From Ensifer adhaerens (GTDB lineage: Bacteria > Pseudomonadota > Alphaproteobacteria > Rhizobiales > Rhizobiaceae), in NCBI RefSeq assembly GCF_002007205.1, contig NZ_LAZS01000014.1:399526-463525 (forward strand): a DNA stretch of 64,000 bases, written 5' to 3'. The notes under the pieces are model-generated. The model was not told where the DNA came from. It searched no databases and saw nothing but the letters and a program-made list of their open reading frames with translations. Made by a program: the position numbers and the translations under genes. Shown piece after piece: positions 55,492 to 64,000 of the stretch; position 1 is the first letter of the stretch, and every line of letters starts with the position of its first letter.

Positions 55492-57423
55492 CTAGAACTC
55501 GGCCCATCCGTCCGTAGCGAGCGCGGCATTGCCTTGCGTCGCGTAGGCCGCAGGTCGCCGGTTCATTTGGGCGACGGGGCGCCCATGGTCACGCGTCGTT
55601 GGGCCGCCCGCCGGCGCAGGTGTCCTCGATCCGCTTTTCGCCTGCGTCTCGCCGGCAAGAATGAAGCGGCCGATGAGGTCGCGAAGATTTGTGCCTTCCT
55701 GCGCCAGCGTGGCGGAGGCGGCGTTGGCTTCCTCGACCATCGCCGCGTTCCTCTGCGTCACCTGGTCCATCTGGTTGACCGCCGTGTTGACCTCACTCAG
55801 GCCCACGGACTGTTCCCGGGCGGAGGTGGCAATCGCCGCCATGTGTTCGTTGATGGTGATCACATGCGCCTCGATCGTCTGCAGCGCCTCGCCGGTGTCG
55901 CGCACCAGGTGCACGCCGTTCTCGACCTCCTGGCTCGATGTACGGATGAGATCCTTGATTTCTTTTGCCGCTTTCGCCGAGCGCTGGGCGAGTTCGCGCA
56001 CCTCCTGGGCGACGACGGCGAAGCCCTTGCCCGCTTCGCCGGCCCGCGCCGCTTCGACGCCGGCATTCAGCGCCAGCAGGTTCGTCTGGAAGGCGATCTC
56101 GTCGATGACGCCGATGATGCTGGAAATCTGGCTGGAGGATTCCTCGATTCGACGCATGGCTTCCACCGCGTTGGCGACGACGACGGCGGACTGGGCCGCG
56201 CTGGTCTTCGCCTCGCCGGCGACGTCGCGTGCCTCCTCCGTCCGTCTTGAGGAATTGCTGACATTGGCGGTGATCTGATCGAGCGCTGCCGCCGTTTCCT
56301 CAAGGGACGCGGCCTGCTGCTCGGTGCGCTTCGACAGGTCGTCGGCGCTCTGGCTGATCTCGCGCGTGCCCATGCCGATGTTTTGGGCGCTGTCGGCAAC
56401 GGCGAGAAGCGCATCGTTCAACTGCGCGGCCGCTTTGTTGAGGTCGTGCCGCAATTGTTCGAACTCGGCGGCGAACGGCTCATGTAGCTGAACGGCGAGA
56501 TCGCCCTTGGCCAGCCTCTGCAGGCCGCCGGCAAGTCCGGCAGTCGCCTGTGTCAGCTTTTCCTGCGCCGCCTGCTCCGCCGCCTTCTGGACGCCGACAC
56601 GTTCGGCCTCGCCGTTGCGGCGGTTCTCCTCGGCCTCCGCCTGCAGCCGAAGATTCGAGCGCGCCGCCTCGCGGAAGGATTGAATGGCGTGGGCCATTTC
56701 GGCGATCTCGTCCTTGCCGCGCACCGGCTCGTCGGCATCTTCGACGTGGCCGTCGATCAGCCGGCGCATGGCGGCGATCTGGCGGGCGAGCGGTCCGACG
56801 ACGCCGCGCAGCACCACAAGGAAGGTGCCGGCAGCAAGCGCCACGACGAGAACGATGATCCCAATGTTGAGTGTCTGTACGGTTTCGAACTCGTGATGCT
56901 TTGCCTCGAAGGCCGTACCGGAAAGTTCGACCTGCAGGTCCGAAATCTCGGAGATCGTTGCCGTCAGCGGATCGATCGTCGCGTAGAGCTTGTCGCGCAC
57001 GAAGGCATCAAGAGCCTTCTGGTCCTTGGCCGAGAGGATCTCAGTGAGTGCCATGATCGAATCCATCGCAACGACCATCTGCCTTCGTGCATTGTCGACG
57101 AGTTTCCGCTCCTCGTCAGTCATCGAGGTCGCCGCATAGGCGTCCCAGTTTGACTTGATCGTTTCCCGTGCGGCATTGACCGAGGCAAGCCCGCTCTCCA
57201 TCGATTCGTTACCATTGCGCACCTTGTGGGCAGCATCGACGATCGAGACCGCAAAGGCGTCGGAAGTCGCCTTCAGGTTCTTCAGCGGCACAATGCGATC
57301 GGCGTAGACCGCGTCCATCATGTCGCTGGTTTCCGACAGCGTGCTCTGGCTGTGAAAAGCGATGCCGATAGCGATGGATGATAGAAGCGCGATTGCGCCG
57401 ATAAGCTTGGTCTTGATCAGCAT
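55492..57423 (-). CDS. Methyl-accepting chemotaxis protein with CheR/CheB tether
   Basis: This 643-residue chemoreceptor has TM1 at about 7-24, a periplasmic four-helix-bundle sensor of about 165 residues, TM2 at about 189-210, HAMP and a linker with Glu/Gln-rich repeats, and the signalling tip [22 protein letters not shown]. The last residues GWAEF match the aromatic pentapeptide pattern by which receptors tether CheR and CheB, after a Pro/Gly-rich flexible tail. The ligand is unknown. GGGAGG precedes the ATG, and a palindrome lies 55-71 bases upstream. Confidence 0.9.
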   Translation of the reverse strand: MLIKTKLIGAIALLSSIAIGIAFHSQSTLSETSDMMDAVYADRIVPLKNLKATSDAFAVSIVDAAHKVRNGNESMESGLASVNAARETIKSNWDAYAATSMTDEERKLVDNARRQMVVAMDSIMALTEILSAKDQKALDAFVRDKLYATIDPLTATISEISDLQVELSGTAFEAKHHEFETVQTLNIGIIVLVVALAAGTFLVVLRGVVGPLARQIAAMRRLIDGHVEDADEPVRGKDEIAEMAHAIQSFREAARSNLRLQAEAEENRRNGEAERVGVQKAAEQAAQEKLTQATAGLAGGLQRLAKGDLAVQLHEPFAAEFEQLRHDLNKAAAQLNDALLAVADSAQNIGMGTREISQSADDLSKRTEQQAASLEETAAALDQITANVSNSSRRTEEARDVAGEAKTSAAQSAVVVANAVEAMRRIEESSSQISSIIGVIDEIAFQTNLLALNAGVEAARAGEAGKGFAVVAQEVRELAQRSAKAAKEIKDLIRTSSQEVENGVHLVRDTGEALQTIEAHVITINEHMAAIATSAREQSVGLSEVNTAVNQMDQVTQRNAAMVEEANAASATLAQEGTNLRDLIGRFILAGETQAKSGSRTPAPAGGPTTRDHGRPVAQMNRRPAAYATQGNAALATDGWAEF

Positions 57424-57477
57424 GCCAGTCCCTCCCGAGCGAATTTCGTGGGCACACTGTTTCGATTATTTAGATAA

Positions 57478-57494
57478 CGCTTACTTAATAAGCG
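57478..57494. promoter_or_regulatory. Palindrome upstream of the chemoreceptor gene
   Basis: CGCTTA (57478-57483) and TAAGCG (57489-57494) flank CTTAA in an AT-rich patch 55-71 bases before the receptor start, where a promoter is expected. It is a possible operator; the regulator is unknown. Confidence 0.45.
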
Positions 57495-57646
57495 ACTGAA
57501 TTTAAGTCGAAATTGAACTTTTCGGAGCGGACAGGGACAAATTCCGCGACCCTGATTTGAGCGCGAATCAACAGGGCAACTTTGCGTCGATGGTGTGCTT
57601 GGTTGCAGCTTTCGCTCGGAAGTTGGGTGACGTTGAGCGCGAACGT

Positions 57647-57674
57647 AAAAAGCCGCCGACAGGGTCGGCGGCTT
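57647..57674 (-). terminator. Intrinsic terminator of the L,D-transpeptidase gene
   Basis: On the minus strand an 11-bp stem (57664-57674 with 57650-57660, 3-base loop) is followed by T residues from the complement of the A-run at 57647-57650. It lies about 22 bases after the stop codon. Confidence 0.8.
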
Positions 57675-57696
57675 CGTCAGTGTCGATCTGATTCGA

Positions 57697-58386
57697 TTAC
57701 TGCTGGACGACGACGCGGGCGTTCTTGCCGGGGCGAACGCGGGAATAGAGGTCGATGATGTCCTGGTTCATCAGGCGGATACAGCCGGACGAAGCGGCCG
57801 TGCCGATCGACGACCATTCCGGCGTGCCGTGCAGGCGGAACAGCGTGTCCTTGCCTTGGTCGTTGAAGAGGTAAAGAGCGCGCGCGCCGAGCGGGTTCTT
57901 GAGGCCGGGGCCCATGCCTTCTTCGACATATTTGGCGACTTCCGGCTTGCGCTCCGCCATTTCCTTCGGCGGGTGCCACATCGGCCATTCCTGCTTCCAG
58001 GCGACATAGGCTTCGCCTTCCCATGCAAAGCCGGCCTTGCCGACGCCGATGCCGTAACGAACGGCCTTGCCGCCCGGCAGCACGTAGTAGAGGAAGCGGT
58101 TCGGCGTGTTGACGATGATGGTCCCGGGGCGCTCGCTGGTGGCGTAGTCGACGATCTGGCGATGGAAGCGGGTATCGACCTTGTTGATCGGAATGGCCGG
58201 CAGCGCGTAGCCGTGATCCTCAACTGCGCCATAATCGCCGTTGAAAATCTGATTCGTAGCGACCGTTTGCGCTACGGGCGCGGGTTCGTTCGCAGCCGTT
58301 TCGGGTTTGGACGACGTCGTCGAGCAGCCGGCAACGGCGAGTGTCGCCGCGAGGCTGCACAAGAGGAAGGCATTGCGGAAGCGCAT
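57697..58386 (-). CDS. L,D-transpeptidase (YkuD) lipoprotein
   Basis: This 229-residue lipoprotein has a lipobox LAVAGC with Cys21. The YkuD catalytic motif is HGTPEWSSIGTAASSGCIRL, with the nucleophile Cys in SSGCIRL and the preceding His. The enzyme would form 3-3 cross-links or attach proteins to peptidoglycan from the inner or outer membrane face. The length and order are normal for the ErfK/YbiS group. It is a single gene with its own terminator; the 183-base gap to mmcB holds both promoters. Confidence 0.9.
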   Translation of the reverse strand: MRFRNAFLLCSLAATLAVAGCSTTSSKPETAANEPAPVAQTVATNQIFNGDYGAVEDHGYALPAIPINKVDTRFHRQIVDYATSERPGTIIVNTPNRFLYYVLPGGKAVRYGIGVGKAGFAWEGEAYVAWKQEWPMWHPPKEMAERKPEVAKYVEEGMGPGLKNPLGARALYLFNDQGKDTLFRLHGTPEWSSIGTAASSGCIRLMNQDIIDLYSRVRPGKNARVVVQQ

Positions 58387-58569
58387 GGGAGTCTCTTAAA
58401 AAAGAAGCGAAGTAAAACTGGGTCGCCGCGACCAACAGTGACTACGGTTATTTTCGATTAGTTTGTGCTATGCAAGGGATTGCGCGGCCACAATTTGGCT
58501 GAAAAGTGCAAATTCCATGACCCTTGTTTTTTTGCAACAAAATGACCGTGCCAAAGGGACATCGGACGC

Positions 58570-59094
58570 ATGACCATCCTCTCCATCCATGGCGACAACC
58601 CGCTGATCGACGGCCGACAGTCAAATCGCGCCATGATGGTGCGCCGCGGCGTGCAGCGGCTTTTCGCCGAACTGCGCCATTCGGTCCTGCCGGAATTGAC
58701 GCTTGCGAGCGGAAGACGCGCCGATCTGATCTCGTTGTCGGTGAAGGGCGAGATCTGGATCGTCGAAATCAAGACCTCGATCGAGGACTTTCGCGTCGAC
58801 CGCAAATGGCCGGACTACCGCCAGCATTGCGACCGGCTGTTCTTCGCAACGCATGCCGGCGTGCCGCTCGATATCTTCCCGGAGGAGTGCGGCCTGCTGC
58901 TGTCCGATGGCTATGAGGGCCACATCGTGCGCGAAGCACCCGAACACAAGTTGCCGCCGGCGACGCGCAAGTCGGTGCTGCAGCTCTTTGCCCGCACCGC
59001 GGCGCAGCGGTTGATGCTCGCGGAATGGGCCGCCGAGCGCAACGGCGAACTCGGTGATTCGCTTGGCGATATTCTCTCCGGTGGCCGCGACTGA
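58570..59094 (+). CDS. mmcB: MmcB-type DNA repair nuclease-like protein
   Basis: This 174-residue protein of the DUF1052/MmcB type has a PD-(D/E)XK-like core: SGRRADLISL followed by IWIVEIKTSIEDFRVD. MmcB acts with the ImuA-ImuB-DnaE2 mutagenesis system in Caulobacter, so a DNA-damage role is likely. No imu genes are in the window. AAAGGGAC precedes the ATG. It is convergent with actR, with a hairpin between them. Confidence 0.85.
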   Translation: MTILSIHGDNPLIDGRQSNRAMMVRRGVQRLFAELRHSVLPELTLASGRRADLISLSVKGEIWIVEIKTSIEDFRVDRKWPDYRQHCDRLFFATHAGVPLDIFPEECGLLLSDGYEGHIVREAPEHKLPPATRKSVLQLFARTAAQRLMLAEWAAERNGELGDSLGDILSGGRD

Positions 59095-59109
59095 TCCTGG
59101 AGCACGTAA

Positions 59110-59156
59110 CGACCGGGGCAGCGGCAGCGGTACTCCGCCTGAAGCTGCTCCGGTCG
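59110..59156. terminator. Stem-loop between convergent mmcB and actR
   Basis: A 13-bp stem with one G-U pair (59110-59122 with 59144-59156) lies between the two stop codons. No T-run is next to it on either strand, so it is a weak or Rho-assisted terminator at best. Confidence 0.4.
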
Positions 59157-59169
59157 CGAAACGGGTCGC

Positions 59170-59754
59170 TTACTTTGGCGCGCGCTTGGCGAGGATGCGC
59201 TGAAGCGTACGGCGATGCATGTTGAGCCGGCGCGCCGTTTCCGAGACGTTGCGCTCGCACATCTCGTAGACCCGCTGAATATGTTCCCAGCGCACGCGAT
59301 CGGCCGACATCGGGTTTTCCGGCGGTTCGACCCTTTCGCCCTGGCGCTGGACGAGTGCCGCGAAGATGTCGTCGGCATCGGCGGGCTTGGCGAGATAGTC
59401 GACTGCGCCGAGCTTCACCGCGTTCACGGCGGTGGCGATGTTGCCGTAGCCGGTCAGCATGATCATGCGCGTGTCGTCACGCCGCCCGCGGATTGCCTCG
59501 ATCACGTCGAGGCCGCTGCCGTCGCCGAGCCTGAGGTCGATGACCGCATATTTCGGAGGGTTGCCCTTGGCCTTGGCGATGCCCTCTGCCACCGATTCGG
59601 CGATGTCGACCGAAAAGCCGCGGGCTTCCATGGCGCGGGCGAGCCGCCTCACGAAAGGGGCGTCGTCATCGACGAGCAACAGGGTGCGGTCCGGCCCGAT
59701 CAGTTCGGCGTCCTGTGCGGGGGTGCTGGGCGAAGCTGTCGTTTTATCGGTCAT
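59170..59754 (-). CDS. actR: Response regulator ActR/RegA
   Basis: ActR (RegA/PrrA family) is the redox-responsive regulator paired with ActS. The 194 residues have a receiver with the phospho-Asp73 (VIDLRLGDGSG), a proline-rich linker (about 145-155), and the family's nearly invariant Fis-type HTH at the C-terminus (ETARRLNMHRRTLQRIL). AAGGAT lies 9 bases before the ATG. In Sinorhizobium ActR-ActS is needed for acid tolerance and for CO2-fixation and denitrification genes. actS ends 82 bases upstream on the same strand. Confidence 0.93.
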   Translation of the reverse strand: MTDKTTASPSTPAQDAELIGPDRTLLLVDDDAPFVRRLARAMEARGFSVDIAESVAEGIAKAKGNPPKYAVIDLRLGDGSGLDVIEAIRGRRDDTRMIMLTGYGNIATAVNAVKLGAVDYLAKPADADDIFAALVQRQGERVEPPENPMSADRVRWEHIQRVYEMCERNVSETARRLNMHRRTLQRILAKRAPK

Positions 59755-59836
59755 TCTCGCAATCCTTGAGCGAAAACAGTGCGCTTTCGCCGAGATTATA
59801 GGTTTCTTCTGCCGTCGTTCAATAAACTGCGAAAAG

Positions 59837-61144
59837 TCATTTCGCCAGTTTCGTATCCATCAGGGCGCGCGGCCATTCGACGCTGACCCGGGCGCCCGGC
59901 CTGTCCGGCCCGCCGTTCTCGAAACGCAGGCGCGCGCCCGAGCGTTCGAGCAGCGTCTTGGCAATGAAGAGCCCGAGCCCGAGGCCGCCGGCGCTGTCAT
60001 CCTTCTGCCGGCGCGTCACATAGGGTTCGCCGATCCTCTGCAGGATGTCGGGCGCAAAACCGTCGCCATCGTCCTCGATCGTCACCCGGACCCGATCCGC
60101 CGTGTGCTCGACCGTGACGGTCACCTGCTTCTTGGCGTAGTCGACGGCGTTTTCCAGGAGGTTGCCGAGCCCGTAGAGAATGCCGGCATTGCGGTTGCCG
60201 ACGGGTTCGCTGGCGCGGTCGCCCTTCTCGACGAGGTTGATATGGATGCCGAACTCGCGGTGTGGCGCCATCACCTCTTCGATCAGCGACGACAGCGGCA
60301 AAAGCCGCATGTGCTCCTCGCTCTCGGACGATAGCGTCGTCAGCCGCTTCAGGATATCGCGGCAACGTTCGCTCTGGCTGCGCAGGAGGTGCACGTCCTC
60401 GCCGAAGCGCGGGTCGTCGCCGAGTTCGCGTTCCATCTCCTTGGCGACGACGCTGATCGTCGCAAGCGGCGTGCCGAGCTCGTGGGCTGCGGCAGCCGCA
60501 AGCCCATCGAGCTGCGACAGGTGCTTTTCCCGCTGAAGCACGAGTTCGGTCGCCGTCAGCGCTTCCGACAGCTCGCTCGCTTCCAGGGACACGCGGTAGG
60601 TATAGAAGGCGGCAAAGGCCGTCATCGAGACGATCGCGAACCAGATGCCGGCGGTCAGCACCCGCGGCATCAGCAGCACCGTGCCCGGATACCAGGGCAG
60701 GGGAAAGGGCGAGAAGGCAAGCGCGGTGATCGCGATCACCGCGAAGCCGGCGAGGATGATGCTGTGCGATTTCGGCTGCGACGCCGAAGAGATGATGACG
60801 GGAACGCAGAGAAGCGGCGCGAAGGGATTGTTCAGTCCGCCGGTGATGAACAGCAGCCCGGTGATCTGCGCGAGATCGAGGCCGAGAAGCGCGAAGGCCG
60901 CCGGCGGCTGCAGCCGGTGCGTCGGCGGGTAGCGCAGCGTCACATAGGCGTTAACGAGCGCGAGGCTCGCTATCAGCACCAGGCAGGAAATCAGCGGCAG
61001 CGGAAACTGCAGCCAGAAGGCCGTGATGAGGACGGCGATCGACTGGCCGCCGACGGCCAGCCAGCGCAGCCGCACCAGCGTCTGCAGGCGCAGGCTGCGG
61101 TTGCTGGTCTGGTCGTTGTTGTGTTCGAGCGCAACAGTGGTCAT
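59837..61144 (-). CDS. actS: Sensor histidine kinase ActS/RegB
   Basis: ActS is the redox sensor kinase of the RegB/PrrB family. The 435 residues have six membrane helices in the first 190 positions, a quinone-site motif GGLNNPF (102-108), the H-box AAAAHELGTPLATI with His221, and Cys261 in ERCRDIL, which matches in position the redox Cys of RegB. Family motif LRWLAVGGQ is near the start. Other possible ATGs are at 61156 and 61165; none has a perfect ribosome site. hrpB ends 34 bases upstream. Confidence 0.9.
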   Translation of the reverse strand: MTTVALEHNNDQTSNRSLRLQTLVRLRWLAVGGQSIAVLITAFWLQFPLPLISCLVLIASLALVNAYVTLRYPPTHRLQPPAAFALLGLDLAQITGLLFITGGLNNPFAPLLCVPVIISSASQPKSHSIILAGFAVIAITALAFSPFPLPWYPGTVLLMPRVLTAGIWFAIVSMTAFAAFYTYRVSLEASELSEALTATELVLQREKHLSQLDGLAAAAAHELGTPLATISVVAKEMERELGDDPRFGEDVHLLRSQSERCRDILKRLTTLSSESEEHMRLLPLSSLIEEVMAPHREFGIHINLVEKGDRASEPVGNRNAGILYGLGNLLENAVDYAKKQVTVTVEHTADRVRVTIEDDGDGFAPDILQRIGEPYVTRRQKDDSAGGLGLGLFIAKTLLERSGARLRFENGGPDRPGARVSVEWPRALMDTKLAK

Positions 61145-61178
61145 TCTTGCCGGCATTCCTGTCATCGGTGCTTTCGTT

Positions 61179-63638
61179 TCATGTACCACGCGGCTTTGCC
61201 CGTGTCGTCGGTGCCGCATTGGCGGGATCCTCGGGCCAGGGGTGCTTGGGATAGCGCCCGCGCATGTCGGCGCGCACGTCGCGCCAGGAGCCGGCCCAGA
61301 AGCCGGGCAGGTCGCGCGTCGTCTGGATCGGGCGGTGCCCCGGCGAGATCAGCTCGAGCAGCAGCGGCAGCCGGCCGTCGCCGATCGCCGGATGGGTCTT
61401 GAGACCGAACAATTCCTGCACGCGGATAGAGAGCAGCGGCTCGTCGCCATCATAATGGATCGGGTGCCGTTGTCCGGTCGGCGCCTCGAAATGCGTCGGC
61501 GCGAGCTTGGCAAGTTCCCGCTGCCGGTCATACGGGATGAGGGAGAGCAACCCTTCGGACAGGTTGGATGCCTTCACGTCGGCAATGGCGGTGACGCCAT
61601 GCTGGAAGGGCACGAACCAGTTGTCGAGGCGGTCCAGCAGCGCCTCGTCGGAGACATCCGGCCAGGGCTCGCCGATCAAGCGGTTGAGGAAACCGATGCG
61701 GTCGCGCATCTGCATGGCTTCCTTGGAAAACGGCAGGACGGCAAGACCGAGCTGGCGCACGCCGTCGGCGAGTGCCCGGGCAGCGGCTTCGCCGGTTGGT
61801 CTGGCAAGGGGCGCCTCCTCGAAGATGATGGCGCCGAGCCGCGTCACGCGACGCGCCCGTACTTGCCGGCTGGCCTTGTCGAAGAAGCTCTGGTCCTCGC
61901 GGGTGATCGCCTCGGGCATATGGTCTTCGACTTCGGCGCGCGTCAGCTCGGCCGCCGCCAGCACGCGCTGGCCGCCGGCGCGGCCGGTGAGGTCGGCGAT
62001 GACGAGCATGGAAGCCGCCGCAAGCCGCTCCGTCTCCGGTATCTCCGCGCCGCGCCCGTTTGCCATCACGAACCGCCCGCGTCCGCCACGCTGAAGCGCG
62101 ATACGGTCGGGGAAGGCATGCATCAGCAGCGCCCCCGGCTGGATCGGTTCGTTCGATCTCGGCGCGCCCTTCAATTCGGTCGCCATGCGCCGCGCCAGAT
62201 TGCGCGAAGCCTCGGCGCGGTCGCCACGCTCCTGGCGGAAGCGGCGCAGCCGGTCTTCGAGGTCGATGCTGTTGCCGCCCAGGCCCTGTTCGGTGAGCAG
62301 GACGGCCAGGAGACACGCGGCTTCCGCCTGGCCTTCCTCGGCCGCGGCAACCGCCATTGCCGCGAGCCGCGGCGGCAAGGCCAGGTCGCGGATCTTGCGG
62401 CCGTTCGGCGTCAGCCCGCCGGCCTCGTCCAACGCGCCAAGCGTCGCCAGCAATCGCCGCGCCTCGGCGAGTGTCGTTTCCGGTGGCGGGTCGATGAAGG
62501 CAAGGGTGGTGGGATCGCTGACGCCCCAATGGGCGCAATCGAGCAGCAGCCCCGAGAGGTCGCTCGCAAGGATCTGCGGTGGCGTGAAGGCGGCAAGCGC
62601 TGCGTTCTGGCCGCTGTGCCAGAGGCGGATCGCGATGCCGGGCTCGGTTCGCCCCGCGCGGCCGGCGCGCTGGTCGGCAGACGCGCGCGAAACCCGGACC
62701 GTTTCCAGCCGGGTAATCCCGGTCGCCGCCTCGAACACCGGAAGGCGCTGCAGGCCGCTGTCGATGACGATGCGCACGCCGTCGATGGTGATCGAGGTCT
62801 CGGCGATCGAGGTGGCAAGCACGATCTTGCGGGTGCCTCCTGGTGCTGGCCGGATCGCCGCATCCTGCTCCTTCTGGGTCAGGTTGCCGTAGAGTGGCAC
62901 GATCGCGGTTCCCGCATCGAAGCGGTCCTGGAGCCTTGCGGCGACGCGGGTGATTTCGGACTGGCCGGGCAGGAAGGCGAGGATGGAGCCTTCTTCCATA
63001 CGATGCGCTTCGGAAATCGTGCGCACCATCGTGTCCTCGACGCTTTCGCCGCCGCGGTCCTGGTAGCGGATGTCGATCGGGTAGCTGCGCCCCAGGCTTT
63101 CGATGACGGGCGCACCGCCGAGCAGGCCTACGACCCTGTCGACATCGAGCGTCGCCGACATGACGACGATCTTCAGGTCGTCGCGCAGCGCCGCCTGCAC
63201 GTCGAGCGCCAGTGCAAGACCGAAATCCGCGTCGAGCGAGCGCTCGTGGAATTCGTCGAACAGCACGGCCGCGACGCCCTTGACCTCGGGGTCGTCGAGG
63301 ATCATGCGGGCAAACACCCCCTCGGTCACGACTTCGATCCGCGTTTTGCCGGAGATCCGGTTGTCGAGGCGCATGCGGTAGCCGACGGTTTCGCCGACCT
63401 TTTCGCCGAGGAGCTCCGCCATGCGGCCCGCTGCGGCCCTTGCCGCAAGCCGCCGGGGCTCAAGAAGAATGATCTTGCCGCCCTGCGCCCAGGCCTGGTC
63501 GAGCAGGAAGAGCGGAACGAGCGTCGTCTTGCCGGCGCCGGGTGGGGCGGAAAGCACCACGGCGGGGCCTGCGCTCAGTGCATGTGCCAGTGCAGGCAGC
63601 ACCTCGCGAACCGGAAGCGCAGGAAGCTGTGTCGTCAC
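61179..63638 (-). CDS. hrpB: ATP-dependent RNA helicase HrpB
   Basis: HrpB (819 residues) is a DExH-box helicase with Walker A SAPPGAGKTTLVPL, motif II VLFDEFHERSLD, SATLD, motifs V/VI ATSIAETSITIDGVRIVIDSG in pieces and QRAGRAGRTEPG, and a C-terminal HrpB-specific domain. Its role in rhizobia is not well defined. The start is GTG at 63638 with GGAG 8 bases ahead; the longer frame to 63800 is non-homologous. A tiny frame's stop overlaps this GTG. Confidence 0.92.
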   Translation of the reverse strand: MTTQLPALPVREVLPALAHALSAGPAVVLSAPPGAGKTTLVPLFLLDQAWAQGGKIILLEPRRLAARAAAGRMAELLGEKVGETVGYRMRLDNRISGKTRIEVVTEGVFARMILDDPEVKGVAAVLFDEFHERSLDADFGLALALDVQAALRDDLKIVVMSATLDVDRVVGLLGGAPVIESLGRSYPIDIRYQDRGGESVEDTMVRTISEAHRMEEGSILAFLPGQSEITRVAARLQDRFDAGTAIVPLYGNLTQKEQDAAIRPAPGGTRKIVLATSIAETSITIDGVRIVIDSGLQRLPVFEAATGITRLETVRVSRASADQRAGRAGRTEPGIAIRLWHSGQNAALAAFTPPQILASDLSGLLLDCAHWGVSDPTTLAFIDPPPETTLAEARRLLATLGALDEAGGLTPNGRKIRDLALPPRLAAMAVAAAEEGQAEAACLLAVLLTEQGLGGNSIDLEDRLRRFRQERGDRAEASRNLARRMATELKGAPRSNEPIQPGALLMHAFPDRIALQRGGRGRFVMANGRGAEIPETERLAAASMLVIADLTGRAGGQRVLAAAELTRAEVEDHMPEAITREDQSFFDKASRQVRARRVTRLGAIIFEEAPLARPTGEAAARALADGVRQLGLAVLPFSKEAMQMRDRIGFLNRLIGEPWPDVSDEALLDRLDNWFVPFQHGVTAIADVKASNLSEGLLSLIPYDRQRELAKLAPTHFEAPTGQRHPIHYDGDEPLLSIRVQELFGLKTHPAIGDGRLPLLLELISPGHRPIQTTRDLPGFWAGSWRDVRADMRGRYPKHPWPEDPANAAPTTRAKPRGT

Positions 63639-63766
63639 GTCTGGATCTCCGCCCCTATAATAGGGATGATGGCGCTGCGGGCCGCTGGCGCATCCGCCGG
63701 CTCGTGCACCACAAGTTTGTTGATCTGCCCCGCCGCCTGGCTCGCCACGTCGAGCGGGGTGAACAT
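63635..63766 (-). CDS. Possible short gene upstream of hrpB
   Basis: A 43-residue frame (MFTPLDVASQAAGQINKL then VVHEPADAPAARSA and an Ile-rich end) terminates with TGA inside the hrpB start (GTGA), the arrangement of coupled genes. It could also start at 63817, adding 17 residues. No family is recognised. It may be a real leader or small protein, the tail of a decayed gene, or chance. Confidence 0.3.
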   Translation of the reverse strand: MFTPLDVASQAAGQINKLVVHEPADAPAARSAIIPIIGAEIQT

Positions 63767-64000
63767 CTCGCAAGTACGGCAACAGCCCGCCCAAGGGCAA
63801 GGCGTGGCGCCGGCCAAGCGGGTTGGCGTGGCGTTTCCCTATGAGACGATCAACATCTGACGATCGAAAGGCCCGTGCCGACTATATGTAGGGAAGGTCG
63901 CTCTGAGGCGCATTTTGACCGCTTGAAGTGGCCATCAGGATTTTGACCGCCTGGTCAAAGATTCGCGCTGCGGATTCGCAGGTTTTCCGGTGCTCTAAGT
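63767..64000. other. Right-edge intergenic region with repeat operators
   Basis: No convincing gene is seen here. The region holds direct repeats ATTTTGACCGC at 63912-63922 and 63940-63950, and an inverted repeat TTTGACC (63942-63948) and GGTCAAA (63953-63959) with a 4-base spacer. These look like regulator sites for a gene beyond the window or for the hrpB operon. Confidence 0.4.

Noticed and set aside
53190..55529. A 779-codon minus-strand open frame
   Set aside because: Antisense to glcB, no family features; glcB is clear on the other strand.
61023..63860. A 945-codon plus-strand open frame
   Set aside because: It lies entirely antisense to hrpB, has the composition of a codon-shadow (Arg/Gly/Asp/His-rich) and no recognisable domain; the minus-strand hrpB is unambiguous.

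Overview
The window is a piece of a high-GC alphaproteobacterial chromosome, most like Sinorhizobium/Ensifer (Rhizobiaceae). The evidence is the gene set and order: chvG/exoS - chvI next to pckA, a truncated HprK with a Man-type EIIA and HPr, a DivL with tyrosine in place of the phospho-histidine, AddAB rather than RecBCD, hisB/hisH/hisA/hisF/hisE near hslVU, glcB, and the ActSR pair. It is almost all core genome. I see no rRNA, tRNA, insertion sequence, prophage or CRISPR array. Identifications rest on sequence recognition only; no search was run.

Layout. (1) 1-9.76 kb is an accessory catabolic locus. It holds a UxaB-like polyol/altronate oxidoreductase, a GntR regulator with two DNA-binding domains, a UxaA-type altronate dehydratase, an aldo-keto reductase of the L-fucose/L-galactose dehydrogenase type, a ribose-type ABC sugar importer and a zinc alcohol dehydrogenase. 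Together these could take L-galactose through L-galactonate, D-tagaturonate and D-altronate to KDG. (2) 10-13 kb carries a PHB depolymerase, a DUF2852 protein, a YgjP-type metallopeptidase and a Pmp3/YqaE membrane peptide. (3) 13.2-18.4 kb is trpF-trpB-trpA-accD-folC on the plus strand. (4) 18.4-30.35 kb on the minus strand is a tightly overlapping run divL - tsaE/amgK fusion - murU - addB - addA, then trxA. (5) 30.6-36.2 kb on the minus strand holds ahcY, ptsH, the Man-type EIIA gene, hprK, chvG and chvI. (6) 36.5-40.4 kb on the plus strand holds pckA, arfB, a BON/LysM protein, an exported protein and alkB.

(7) 40.4-45.1 kb on the minus strand is hisB - DUF2628 gene - hisH - hisA - hisF - hisE - coaA. 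(8) 45.3-50.3 kb on the plus strand is hslV - GNAT acetyltransferase - hslU, a DUF1402 exported protein and a cytochrome P450. (9) 50.2-55.4 kb has an unidentified exported protein, a HyuA-type hydantoinase/oxoprolinase and glcB. (10) 55.5-63.6 kb has a chemoreceptor with a CheR-tether tail, an L,D-transpeptidase lipoprotein, mmcB, and hrpB - actS - actR.

Common themes are carbon and nutrient sensing (PTS proteins, ChvGI, PckA, ActSR), amino-acid biosynthesis, envelope recycling and DNA repair. Three palindromes resembling the ParB site parS, clear terminators and several unassigned operator-like palindromes are also visible. The strongest points for follow-up are the candidate L-galactose locus with its regulator and operators, the parS-like sites, the divL/peptidoglycan-recycling/addAB operon, and the operator upstream of ahcY.
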